Below are positions 7,756 through 14,379 of a stretch of 15,640 nucleotides of DNA, piece after piece. Under the pieces are notes generated by a model, which had not been told where the DNA came from, ran no database searches, and saw nothing but the letters and a program-made list of their open reading frames with translations. The stretch is from Flavobacteriaceae bacterium UBA3078 (GTDB lineage: Bacteria > Bacteroidota > Bacteroidia > Flavobacteriales > Flavobacteriaceae): the NCBI GenBank assembly GCA_002366675.1, contig DFBO01000154.1, positions 7,358 to 22,997 of the forward strand, given 5' to 3'. Position numbers and translations under genes: made by a program. Each line of letters opens with the position of its first letter. Positions within the stretch are counted from its first letter, which is position 1.

Positions 7756-8540
7756 GCGATATACTTTTTATAATAATCATGTAATTCTTCAGAAGAAGAT
7801 CCAAGCCATTTTTTGACATAAATAGTCCAAAAGTGATATTGTAATTTCCAAATGCCATGTTTTTCATAACGTCGTGCTGAGGTGATTAGTTTTTTATTGA
7901 TGACTTTAAACTGTTTACGTTTATAAAGTTCATTTATTAAGATGTTGTCCTCGTAAATAATATAGTTCTCATCAAAGCCACCAATTTCATTAAATAATGT
8001 TTTAGTTATAAATTGACTTTGGTCACCACCTCTACAAGCTCTCCAATGAAATTGTGTCAACCAACTAGCTAGACTTAACCACCAATGGTTGTGCTTAAAT
8101 TGCAGTCTGAAACATCCTGCTAAATTTCCATTTTCAGCTTCATTAATGATAAGTAGGTCAAAGTGTTTTGGAGGAAAAGAATCTGCATGTAGGAAGTAGA
8201 GAATGTTTCCTGAAGCATTTTTTGCTCCAAGATTCATTTGTTTGGCACGACCTCTTTCAGATGAAATTAATTTTACATCAGTTCGAGTGGAACTCGAATT
8301 TTCGAATTTTGTATCGAGAACTTCTTTAGCTGCTTCTCGATACATTTTTTTACTTTGTTCTAAATCACTCGAAGAGACGAATTGATTAACTATCTCTTTA
8401 GAGTAATCAGAACTTCCTCCATCGACCACAATAATTTCTGAAATATTTTTAGGTTGAGAATTTTGAATTAAATGCTGAAGCAAATTTTCGATATTTTCTG
8501 CTTCGTTTAAAATAGGAATAATGATAGAAATTCTATTCAT
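7752..8540 (-). CDS. TIGR04283-type arsenosugar glycosyltransferase, with in-frame repeat insert
   Basis: A 262-residue GT-A fold, family 2 glycosyltransferase of the subgroup annotated as TIGR04283 arsenosugar biosynthesis glycosyltransferase. It shows IIIPILNEAENI (6-17), VVDGGSSD (38-45), GRAKQMNLGA (97-106), the metal-site region FLHADSFPP (116-124), GGDQSQF (171-177) and YEDN (196-199). It has no signal peptide and is probably cytoplasmic or membrane-associated. Residues about 55-88 are extra compared with the usual pattern, where the strand after DGGS runs straight into xxGRAKQMN. They are encoded by a nested palindromic repeat (separate entry). Removing them gives about 228 residues, the usual family size. 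The gene overlaps the DUF547 lipoprotein by 8 bases and appears to be the last gene of the arsenosugar operon. The donor and acceptor sugars are unknown. Confidence 0.88.
   Translation of the reverse strand: MNRISIIIPILNEAENIENLLQHLIQNSQPKNISEIIVVDGGSSDYSKEIVNQFVSSSDLEQSKKMYREAAKEVLDTKFENSSSTRTDVKLISSERGRAKQMNLGAKNASGNILYFLHADSFPPKHFDLLIINEAENGNLAGCFRLQFKHNHWWLSLASWLTQFHWRACRGGDQSQFITKTLFNEIGGFDENYIIYEDNILINELYKRKQFKVINKKLITSARRYEKHGIWKLQYHFWTIYVKKWLGSSSEELHDYYKKYIA
8278..8380. repeat. Nested palindromic repeat inserted in frame in a glycosyltransferase gene
   Basis: Inside the TIGR04283-type gene there is a nested palindrome. The outer arms are TTCGAGTG (8282-8289) and CACTCGAA (8366-8373). 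The inner arms, TGTATCGAGAA (8310-8320) and TTCTCGATACA (8334-8344), are perfect over 11 bp with a 13-base loop. A local 7-bp hairpin TTCGAGT/ACTCGAA spans 8282-8298. The CTCGA-rich arms and flanking TCAGTT and GAGACGA resemble the intergenic palindromic repeats of flavobacterial genomes. The segment stays open in the gene frame and encodes about 34 residues (roughly 55-88). It falls where the family lacks an insert, so it looks like a repeat element that entered the coding sequence. Confidence 0.75.
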
Positions 8541-9363
8541 TTAAATCCCAATTATAGTCTTTATAACTAATTTTTACATTTTCAGAAATTGAAATAGTTG
8601 AATATTGATTTATAAAATTGATGAGACTTCCATTTTCTGTGAAATCTTTAGTAAACCATTTGAAAATTTTAGAAATTTTAATTCTATCAGGAGCTATTTC
8701 ATTCTTACTGGTATCTGCCAAAAATTCTGAAGTAGCATGAGTTAATTGCTCTTCTAAATTGGAAGCAGTAAAAGCTTCATTCTGTAATTTAGGACAAGAA
8801 TAAGAAGCACAAACAATGGCAAAGTGAATTCTTGGCTCATTCATTTTACGTAAAATTTGATGTTCTATTTCATCTAGATTATACCATTTTTCCCCAAGCT
8901 GCCAATAACGTTTTTCCCAAGGATCTTTAATGTTTTTAATACTTTTTACAGGATAATTTCTAACAATTAAATCTACTGTCATGGCGTTGTAAGCATTAAT
9001 CCAAAAGGCTAGTTTGTCTTCTTTTGTCCAATCTTCAGCAGGCATGTTTTCACCTAAAGAGTCTAAATATACAACTAGTTCAGATAGATTGTTTTTAATA
9101 GATTTATAGTCTACATTGCCAGTTTCAGTAACATATTCTTGTAATAATTTGTTCCATCTAGTGTGATTAAATACTTCTGGATAACCTTTAATTGGTTCAG
9201 GTGGTTTTGGAGGTTCTGGTATTTGCGTTTCTACTACTTCTTCAACAATGGGTTTTGGTGTTTCAATTAATGCAATTTCATTTTCCTGTTCTGCTACAAC
9301 TTGTTTTTTTGTACAGCAGGATGATATTAACAAGGCAATTAATAAAAGGCTTAAATATTTCAT
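8533..9363 (-). CDS. DUF547 lipoprotein (second copy)
   Basis: A 276-residue lipoprotein. The signal MKYLSLLLIALLISSC ends in a lipobox with Cys16, followed by a Glu- and Pro-rich linker (residues about 37-60, with PEPPKPPEPIKG) that would hold the domain off the membrane. The DUF547 domain covers about 62-276: AFWINAYN (119-126), DEIEHQIL (164-171), EPRIHFAIVCASYSCPKL (176-193) with Cys185 and Cys190. Biochemical function of the family is unknown. Sequence pattern and the shared C-terminal Y-N-W-x-L-N motif make it a paralogue of the exported DUF547 protein at 3771-4484. It sits between the sterol-desaturase-family gene (4-base ATGA overlap) and the TIGR04283-type glycosyltransferase (8-base overlap), so it is fully embedded in the arsenosugar operon. 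This copy is anchored; the other appears soluble. Confidence 0.88.
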   Translation of the reverse strand: MKYLSLLLIALLISSCCTKKQVVAEQENEIALIETPKPIVEEVVETQIPEPPKPPEPIKGYPEVFNHTRWNKLLQEYVTETGNVDYKSIKNNLSELVVYLDSLGENMPAEDWTKEDKLAFWINAYNAMTVDLIVRNYPVKSIKNIKDPWEKRYWQLGEKWYNLDEIEHQILRKMNEPRIHFAIVCASYSCPKLQNEAFTASNLEEQLTHATSEFLADTSKNEIAPDRIKISKIFKWFTKDFTENGSLINFINQYSTISISENVKISYKDYNWDLNE

Positions 9364-10244
9364 TTCTTTTTTAATGGATATAATTCTTGACTAATAAAAT
9401 CTTTAGGAAATTTTTCATCACCTTTAAAGCCTAGTTCAATATCTCTGCCATTGTATGGAATGTAATTAGATTTAAAAAGATAATCCCAAAGACTAAGAGT
9501 AATTCCATAGTTAACGCCAAATTTCACATGCTTAGGGAGTTGCTTGGCATGATGCCAAATATGCATTTTAGGATTGTTGAAAATGTATTTTAACTTACTA
9601 TAATCCCACCCTAAATTGGCATGATTTAAATGTCCAATTGTAATATTGAAAAAGTGAATTAGGGCTACATCTTGCGCATCAAATCCACCAATAATGGCTA
9701 ACGGAATATATAAGATAGATTTGTAAACAACAGGTTCCATCCAATGGTAACGCAAATGTGCTGCAAAGCCCATTTCTTTAACAGAATGGTGTACTTTATG
9801 AAAATTCCAAAGTAAAGGTACACGATGTAAGAGTCTGTGAGTATTCCATTGCACAAAATCTGCCACTATAAAAAAGATAAATAAGCCCAAAACTCTAGGA
9901 AGATTATCGACATCAAATAATTGAAAACTAGAAATGGAAAGATTAACAGTGCTTAAAATATCATTAAAAAATTCTGCTACAGTGTTAGATAAGGCAATTA
10001 GGACAATAAGGTTTAGAATAAAAAAATTAAAGAACATGTAAAAAGTATCTAACCAAAAATCTTTTCTAAAAATTGATTGCTCCTTTCTCCAAGGAAAAGC
10101 GATTTCTAGAATCCATACTATTAATGAAATTATAATTAAGCCATAAAAATAATTGTCCCAATGGTTAATTGTAATAATCTCGTTTTTAAGATAATTCCAA
10201 TATCCAGAATAGGAGTTTTTTATAATGTCAGTATATTTTTCCAT
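9360..10244 (-). CDS. Sterol desaturase/fatty acid hydroxylase family membrane protein
   Basis: A 294-residue membrane protein with hydrophobic segments near 33-50, 66-88, 117-133 and 172-187. It has the His boxes of the integral-membrane di-iron hydroxylase superfamily: H136-RLL-H140, H149-KV-H152-H153, H205-LN-H208 and H228-IW-H231-H232. The superfamily uses a non-haem di-iron site and O2 to hydroxylate or desaturate lipids; members also cleave ether bonds. The gene is 46 bases downstream of ArsM and overlaps the DUF547 lipoprotein by 4 bases, so it belongs to this transcription unit. Arsenic-containing lipids exist in marine organisms, so a lipid-modifying enzyme in this place is suggestive, but the substrate is not shown by the sequence. 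Confidence is high for the superfamily and low for a specific reaction. Confidence 0.88.
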   Translation of the reverse strand: MEKYTDIIKNSYSGYWNYLKNEIITINHWDNYFYGLIIISLIVWILEIAFPWRKEQSIFRKDFWLDTFYMFFNFFILNLIVLIALSNTVAEFFNDILSTVNLSISSFQLFDVDNLPRVLGLFIFFIVADFVQWNTHRLLHRVPLLWNFHKVHHSVKEMGFAAHLRYHWMEPVVYKSILYIPLAIIGGFDAQDVALIHFFNITIGHLNHANLGWDYSKLKYIFNNPKMHIWHHAKQLPKHVKFGVNYGITLSLWDYLFKSNYIPYNGRDIELGFKGDEKFPKDFISQELYPLKKK

Positions 10245-10278
10245 AAAGTATTTTTACGTTTGATTGATAAAAATAAAT

Positions 10279-10291
10279 GGCGATTATCGCC
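10279..10291 (-). terminator. Hairpin at the ArsM stop codon, terminator-like
   Basis: Read on the minus strand, GGCGA and TCGCC (10291-10287 and 10283-10279) form a 5-bp GC-rich stem with a 3-base loop, beginning at the last base of the ArsM stop codon. It is followed by ATTTATTTTTATC, a broken T-run. It could be a weak intrinsic terminator or attenuator separating ArsM from the sterol-desaturase/DUF547/glycosyltransferase genes. The short stem makes full termination doubtful. Confidence 0.4.
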
Positions 10292-11259
10292 TAACAACAG
10301 CCACCACCATCGTAATGATAAGTAGATTCGCTAATAAAAATATCATCTCGTTTAAGATTTGCCAAAGCATTTGCTGTTTTATCGCAAATAGCAAGTGGTT
10401 GGTTTTTAACTAAAACATGACCTTGATTATCGTCTAAATAGTCTTCTTCGCCAAAATAAATTGCTGCTTTACCAGTAAATATACATGGACCATCTTTAGG
10501 CATTTGGTCTTTAATAGCTGCAATCTCAATAGATTCAATATAAATCAATTCATCTGTAGCATATTTTTTTGGGTCTAAGATTCTATACGGTTTTCTTGCT
10601 CTTATTTCAATAGTTCCAAAACCAGCATCTGTAAGCATTTTAACATACTCAGTAATAGGTAAACTTCCACTCAAACAAAGTGCACGTAACCTATCGTCGT
10701 TTCGTAATTCGTCATTCATTGGTTGTTCGCAGGTTGGATCACTCATTACTAAGCGTCCATGAGGTTTTATAACTCGATACATTTCTGCAATAGCCCTTTT
10801 AAGGTCGTCTGCTTTAAAAATATTGAATAAGCAATTTTGAGCAGCCACATCAATGCTATTATCTTCAACAGGAAGATTCATTGCATCACCTTTTTTAAGA
10901 GCAACAAATTCACTCTTAAACCAATCATTTTGCACTTCGGCTTCTTTAAAATTTTCTCGTGAAGCTTCTAACATTTCATCAACCACATCGATGCCAATAA
11001 CACCGTTTTTTTGTCGATTAAAATAAGAGAATTGTAATAATTCCATGCCACCACCAACACCAACATAAAGCATTTTTGGGTTGTTTGTTAAATCGCGAGC
11101 ATGAACTGTTGAACCACAACCATAATTCATTTCTTGCATAATTTTAGGGATTTTCAAACCAGGAAGTTCCCAAATAGGATTTGTGGTACAACATAAACCA
11201 ATATCAGGAGTTAATGCTGCTTCTTTATAAACGTTATGTGTTGTTTCGAGATAACTCAT
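10291..11259 (-). CDS. arsM: Arsenosugar biosynthesis arsenite methyltransferase ArsM
   Basis: A 322-residue SAM-dependent methyltransferase. The nucleotide-binding glycine loop is YVGVGGGMELLQF (65-77), followed by GIDVVDEML (89-97), the motif MNLPVEDNSIDV (127-138) and VIKPHGRLVMSD (163-174). QNCLFNIF (141-148, Cys143) and RALCLSGSLP (192-201, Cys195) correspond to the conserved arsenite-binding Cys motifs of ArsM. The N-terminus carries Cys23, Cys24 and Cys48, and the protein ends in GGGCC (Cys321-Cys322), extra thiols suited to arsenic handling. ArsM enzymes methylate As(III) stepwise to mono-, di- and sometimes trimethyl forms. Here dimethylarsenic would feed ArsS. The gene is separated from PNP by 88 bases filled with a palindromic repeat, and from the sterol-desaturase gene by a hairpin. 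It is cytoplasmic (no signal peptide). Confidence 0.93.
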   Translation of the reverse strand: MSYLETTHNVYKEAALTPDIGLCCTTNPIWELPGLKIPKIMQEMNYGCGSTVHARDLTNNPKMLYVGVGGGMELLQFSYFNRQKNGVIGIDVVDEMLEASRENFKEAEVQNDWFKSEFVALKKGDAMNLPVEDNSIDVAAQNCLFNIFKADDLKRAIAEMYRVIKPHGRLVMSDPTCEQPMNDELRNDDRLRALCLSGSLPITEYVKMLTDAGFGTIEIRARKPYRILDPKKYATDELIYIESIEIAAIKDQMPKDGPCIFTGKAAIYFGEEDYLDDNQGHVLVKNQPLAICDKTANALANLKRDDIFISESTYHYDGGGCC

Positions 11260-11278
11260 ATTATAGTATCTGTTAAAT

Positions 11279-11347
11279 GTCCTTGCGAGGAATGAAATGA
11301 CGTGGTAATCTCTTTAAAAAGATTCCTTCACTTCGTTCGGAATGACG
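11279..11347. repeat. REP-like palindromic intergenic repeat between PNP and arsM
   Basis: The gap between PNP and ArsM is almost wholly a palindromic element. AATCTCTTT (11307-11315) pairs with AAAAAGATT (11316-11324) at 8 of 9 positions, and ATTCC (11322-11326) pairs with GGAAT (11339-11343). Its right end, read on the minus strand, is CGTCATTCCGAACGAAGTGA, typical of a repeat dispersed in many Bacteroidota genomes. It begins one base after the last base of the PNP stop codon. It may stabilise or process the transcript; it leaves no obvious promoter for ArsM. Confidence 0.65.
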
Positions 11348-12160
11348 TTATAGAGTTTTTATTAATTCTTTAAATAAAATAATCATTTCTGGTTCTGCTT
11401 TCCCAGCCATGTCAATTATTTCACTAATATTTACCGGTTTTAAATTGTCTGGATCGCATTCATCTGTTAAAACAGAAACAGCAGCAGCTTTTAAATTTAA
11501 ATGATTTGCTACAATAATCTCAGGAACTGTACTCATTCCAACAGCATCTGCTCCTATAATTTTTAACATTCTATACTCAGCTCTAGTCTCTAATTGAGGG
11601 CCTACAACACTTGCATAAACACCTTCGTGTAACGTGATATTATTTGATCTTGCAATTTGTTTAAAAGACATGTTTAAATCTTTGTTGTAAGGTTCACTCA
11701 TGTCAGTAAAACGTTCTCCCAAAAGTTCGACACCTTTAAAAGCCAAAGGAGAGCTTCCTTGAAGGTTTATATGATCGTCAATTAGCATCAATTCTCCTTT
11801 TTTGAAATTGGTGTTGATAGCTCCTGATGCATTTGAAACTAAAAGCGTTTGTATTCCTAATTTTTCCATAACACGAACTGGAAAAGTAACGTCTTGAAGT
11901 GAGTAGCCTTCGTAAATATGAAAACGGCCTTGCATGACAACTACTTTTTTGCCTTCTAAATTACCATAGATGAGTTTTCCTTTATGAAACTCTACTGTCG
12001 CAGTTGGGAAATTTGGAATGTGGTTGTAGCTTACCTCAGCAAGAATCTCAATATTGTCAACTAACTTACCTAAACCTGTGCCTAGAATAATGCCTATTTC
12101 TGGAGCAATAAACCCTTTTTCTTGAATATATTCAGCAGTTTCTTTTATGTATTTATCCAT
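11348..12160 (-). CDS. Purine nucleoside phosphorylase (PNP/MTAP family)
   Basis: A 270-residue trimeric-type PNP. It carries the phosphate-site residues GTGLG (27-31) and MQGRFHIYEGY (76-86), VSNASGAIN (108-116), GPQLETRAEYR (187-197, with Glu191) and GMSTVPE (208-214). The enzyme phosphorolyses a purine nucleoside to base plus (substituted) ribose-1-phosphate. By ungapped alignment from Glu191 (human PNP Glu201), the position of human Asn243 is Asp233, as in adenine-selective MTAP. Two bases-recognition steps later, the His257 position falls on Ile245 (MTAP has Val233). This suggests tolerance of adenine and of a hydrophobic 5' group. The gene lies in an arsenosugar operon with an 8-base overlap from the TIGR04282-type glycosyltransferase, so a 5'-arsenic-substituted adenosine is a logical substrate. 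Ordinary purine salvage remains possible. Confidence 0.9.
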   Translation of the reverse strand: MDKYIKETAEYIQEKGFIAPEIGIILGTGLGKLVDNIEILAEVSYNHIPNFPTATVEFHKGKLIYGNLEGKKVVVMQGRFHIYEGYSLQDVTFPVRVMEKLGIQTLLVSNASGAINTNFKKGELMLIDDHINLQGSSPLAFKGVELLGERFTDMSEPYNKDLNMSFKQIARSNNITLHEGVYASVVGPQLETRAEYRMLKIIGADAVGMSTVPEIIVANHLNLKAAAVSVLTDECDPDNLKPVNISEIIDMAGKAEPEMIILFKELIKTL

Positions 12161-12764
12161 TTTTTGTAATTAATTCTTTTAGTGTTTGATTGTCTTTTAA
12201 GTCTTCAAAAGTATCAATATCATTTAATTCTTCTAAATGAAAAACATCAAGATGTTGTAAATCTTTTAGTGTGTCTTTTAAAACAGTTGCAGTTCCCCAA
12301 TCTTTATTTTCAAAAATATTAGAATGTATTTTTTTCATTCCTAATAAATAATAACCACCATCTTGTGCTGGACCAATTATTACATCATTATTGTCTAGCA
12401 TTTTTAATGTAGTTGATATGTGTTTTGACTTCAAATCAATTAAATCGCTTCCTATTATTATAACTTTTTCATAATTTTTTTCAAAAGCATATTTAAAAGC
12501 GTTTGACATTCTTGAACCTAAGTCTTTTCCTTTTTGTTGAAGTTTCTGGTATATATTGGAATTCCAAATATCATCTTCACGAATCTTTACTGAATAAAAG
12601 ACTGCCTTATCGCAATTTATGTTTCTAATTGTTTGTTCAGTATATTTTAATAAGTAATTGTATATGTTTAAAGCTGATTGATTACCTAAGATTTTTGCTA
12701 ATCTGGTTTTTACTTTACCTAATTCAGGGTTTCGCGTAAAAACAATTATTAAATTCTTACTCAT
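12153..12764 (-). CDS. TIGR04282-type arsenosugar glycosyltransferase (CofC-like fold)
   Basis: A 203-residue GT-A fold/nucleotidyltransferase-like protein of the DUF2064 group, annotated as TIGR04282 arsenosugar biosynthesis glycosyltransferase. Motifs: FTRNPELGKVKTRLAK (9-24), IIGSDLIDL (103-111), GPAQDGGYYLLG (131-142) and DIDTFEDL (182-189). No signal peptide; cytoplasmic. I prefer the start at 12764 (MSKNLIIVF), five codons into a longer frame that begins at 12779, because family members begin directly with the first strand before RNPxxGKxKTRL. This start overlaps the rhodanese gene by 8 bases, and its own stop overlaps PNP by 8 bases. Whether it transfers a sugar, a nucleotide or another group is not established; context links it to finishing the arsenosugar. 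Confidence 0.88.
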   Translation of the reverse strand: MSKNLIIVFTRNPELGKVKTRLAKILGNQSALNIYNYLLKYTEQTIRNINCDKAVFYSVKIREDDIWNSNIYQKLQQKGKDLGSRMSNAFKYAFEKNYEKVIIIGSDLIDLKSKHISTTLKMLDNNDVIIGPAQDGGYYLLGMKKIHSNIFENKDWGTATVLKDTLKDLQHLDVFHLEELNDIDTFEDLKDNQTLKELITKNG

Positions 12765-13251
12765 ATACTTTTTCACCATTGATTAACCATTTGCTCCATT
12801 CTGAAGAAAAAGTATGAATTTTTTCGGTTTTAGTATAGGTTGAGTCATATACATCAAAACCTTTGTTTTTCCATTCAAAAATGCCTCCATATAAGTTTAA
12901 AACATTTTTGTATCCTGCTTTTGATAGCTTTTCAGCTATATCTTCAGAACGAATACCCAAAGAGCAATACACAACTAATGTCTGTTCTTTGTTTTCAATT
13001 AGCTTTGTTGTTTCTGCTATATCAAATTCGTTATAGCCAACATTTATGGCGTCTTTTAAATGACTAACCTCATATTCTTTAGGTTCGCGAGCATCTAATA
13101 GTATAACCTCAGTTTTTGGCATAGCTAATTCTTCAACAGAGATATAAGGAACACTTTTAGTATTGTGTTTATTTAATAAATCTGATAGGGATTCTTGAGA
13201 AAAACCTAATGCTGGTATTGATAATAGTATGAATAAAAATATTTTTTTCAT
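12757..13251 (-). CDS. Exported rhodanese-like protein
   Basis: A 164-residue protein with a signal peptide (MKKIFLFILLSIPALGFSQ) followed by one rhodanese domain, about 35-135. The domain has LLDAREPKEY (51-60) and the active-site loop VVYCSLGIRS (93-102) with catalytic Cys96. Rhodaneses carry a persulfide or other thiol-bound group on that Cys. The start at 13251 is chosen over an upstream in-frame ATG at 13302, because it begins exactly at the signal peptide and sits one base after the ArsS stop; the longer form would overlap ArsS and bury the signal sequence. In an arsenic island, a periplasmic rhodanese may bind or transfer sulfur to arsenicals (thioarsenosugars are known compounds). This is inference. 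Confidence 0.88.
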   Translation of the reverse strand: MKKIFLFILLSIPALGFSQESLSDLLNKHNTKSVPYISVEELAMPKTEVILLDAREPKEYEVSHLKDAINVGYNEFDIAETTKLIENKEQTLVVYCSLGIRSEDIAEKLSKAGYKNVLNLYGGIFEWKNKGFDVYDSTYTKTEKIHTFSSEWSKWLINGEKVYE

Positions 13252-13252
13252 T

Positions 13253-14305
13253 TTAAATAATATTTCCTTGACAGCTACTTCCTGCTCCAGCAGTGCATCC
13301 ATAGCAATGTTGAGATGTTATAATGTTTCTATTTTGGAGCTGATCTTCTTTGTATTCGCTTATGTGTTTCACCTTGCTGCTTACTGGCAATTCAAGCATT
13401 TGGTTGAAGTCGCAATCGTATAAAAAGCCATCCCAACTTACTGAAATAGTATTGGTACACATAACATTTTTAACAGCTTCAGGATTATAAGCCTCCACTA
13501 AAGAATACATGTAATCTTCATAATTTTCTGAAGCAATCAAATAGTCTAAAAACCTACTAATAGGTAAATTAGTAATCGCAAATAAATTGTGGAACTGGAT
13601 ACCAAAATCATCATGCAATGCTTTTTTAAAATCTTTTTCCAATGCCACTTGGTTTCCTGGTAAAAATGCGCCAGAAGGATTATAAACTAAATCTAATTTC
13701 AAGTTGCTATTTGGCATACCATAACCTATTTTATTTAGTTCTTCTAGTGCTTTTATGGATTTGTCGAAAACACCTGATCCTCTTTGTTTATCTGTTTTCC
13801 CTTTAGTCCAGTGAGGCATAGAAGAGATGACATGTATGTTATGGTTTTTGAAAAATTCAGGTAGGTCATAAAATTTCTTATTCGCTCTTAATATGGTCAG
13901 GTTAGAGCGAACTATAAAATCTTTAATACCAGCTTTTGAAGCTTCATCTACAAACCATCGAAAATTAGGGTTCATTTCTGGTGCTCCTCCAGTTAAATCT
14001 AATGTATGTGCTTGAGTACTTTTTATTACGTCCAAACATTGTAACATCGTTTCTTTTGTCATAATCTCTTTTCTGTCTGGACCAGCATCAACATGACAGT
14101 GTTCGCAAACCTGATTACACATATAACCAAGATTAATTTGAAGAATTTCTAATTTTTTAGGACGGAGTGGGAATTGATTCGTTTCAGCTATTTTATTGTT
14201 GAAAGTGGCTAATTCGCCACCTTTAAAAATGCCATTAGATAAAAATTCAACCTGTTTGTTGCTATTTGCTAATTCGCTATTGCGTTTATGTAGGGATTTA
14301 ATCAT
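13253..14305 (-). CDS. arsS: Arsenosugar biosynthesis radical SAM protein ArsS
   Basis: A 350-residue radical SAM enzyme. The CxxxCxxC [4Fe-4S] motif is at C63-NQV-C67-EH-C70, followed by LDLTGGAPEMNP (102-113), the SAM-binding glycine motif. The C-terminal half carries Cys283 and Cys298, then CYGCTAGAGSSCQG (334-347; Cys334, Cys337 and Cys345), typical of the TIGR04167 family (ArsS). ArsS is reported in cyanobacteria to join dimethylarsenic to the 5'-deoxyadenosyl moiety of SAM, the first committed arsenosugar step. The position of Cys345 is a selenocysteine in some relatives; here it is an ordinary TGT Cys codon. The gene lies between the CxxC peroxidase-like protein (74-base gap with a repeat) and the rhodanese (one-base gap). 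Confident identification. Confidence 0.94.
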   Translation of the reverse strand: MIKSLHKRNSELANSNKQVEFLSNGIFKGGELATFNNKIAETNQFPLRPKKLEILQINLGYMCNQVCEHCHVDAGPDRKEIMTKETMLQCLDVIKSTQAHTLDLTGGAPEMNPNFRWFVDEASKAGIKDFIVRSNLTILRANKKFYDLPEFFKNHNIHVISSMPHWTKGKTDKQRGSGVFDKSIKALEELNKIGYGMPNSNLKLDLVYNPSGAFLPGNQVALEKDFKKALHDDFGIQFHNLFAITNLPISRFLDYLIASENYEDYMYSLVEAYNPEAVKNVMCTNTISVSWDGFLYDCDFNQMLELPVSSKVKHISEYKEDQLQNRNIITSQHCYGCTAGAGSSCQGNII

Positions 14306-14320
14306 TCTTTAATTTTAAAC

Positions 14321-14378
14321 TGTCACCTCGAGCTCAGTTGAGTGGTATTAATAGGTCTAGATTGCACTCGACCAGGTA
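14321..14378. repeat. REP-like palindromic intergenic repeat between the CxxC protein and arsS
   Basis: The gap between the peroxidase-like gene and ArsS holds a CTCGA-rich palindromic element: CTCGA (14327-14331) with TTGAG (14338-14342, one G:T pair), and GGTCTAG (14354-14360) with CTCGACC (14367-14373, one mismatch). It begins TGTCACCTCGAG. The pattern is a slightly decayed form of a palindromic repeat common in Flavobacteriaceae genomes. It is not obviously homologous to the 11279-11347 element. Possible role in transcript processing or stability; possible selfish element. Confidence 0.6.
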
Positions 14379-14379
14379 T

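Noticed and set aside
7745..7765. Bidirectional terminator between the convergent Omp85 and glycosyltransferase genes
   Set aside because: The stop codons overlap by 4 bases and I see no stem-loop with a T-run at the junction.
8278..8380. CRISPR or insertion sequence explanation for the internal palindrome
   Set aside because: There is a single nested palindrome, with no repeated spacer units, transposase or target-site duplication that I can see.
12765..12779. Longer start of the TIGR04282-type glycosyltransferase at 12779
   Set aside because: It adds MVKKY before the normal family N-terminus and deepens the overlap with the rhodanese gene; possible but less likely than 12764.
13252..13302. 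Longer rhodanese start at 13302
   Set aside because: It would overlap ArsS by 50 bases and put 17 residues before a textbook signal peptide; the start at 13251 is far better.
12840..13423. Two plus-strand open frames of 64-75 codons opposite rhodanese and ArsS
   Set aside because: They are antisense shadows of two well-identified genes; compositions are hydrophobic because of AT-rich antisense codons.
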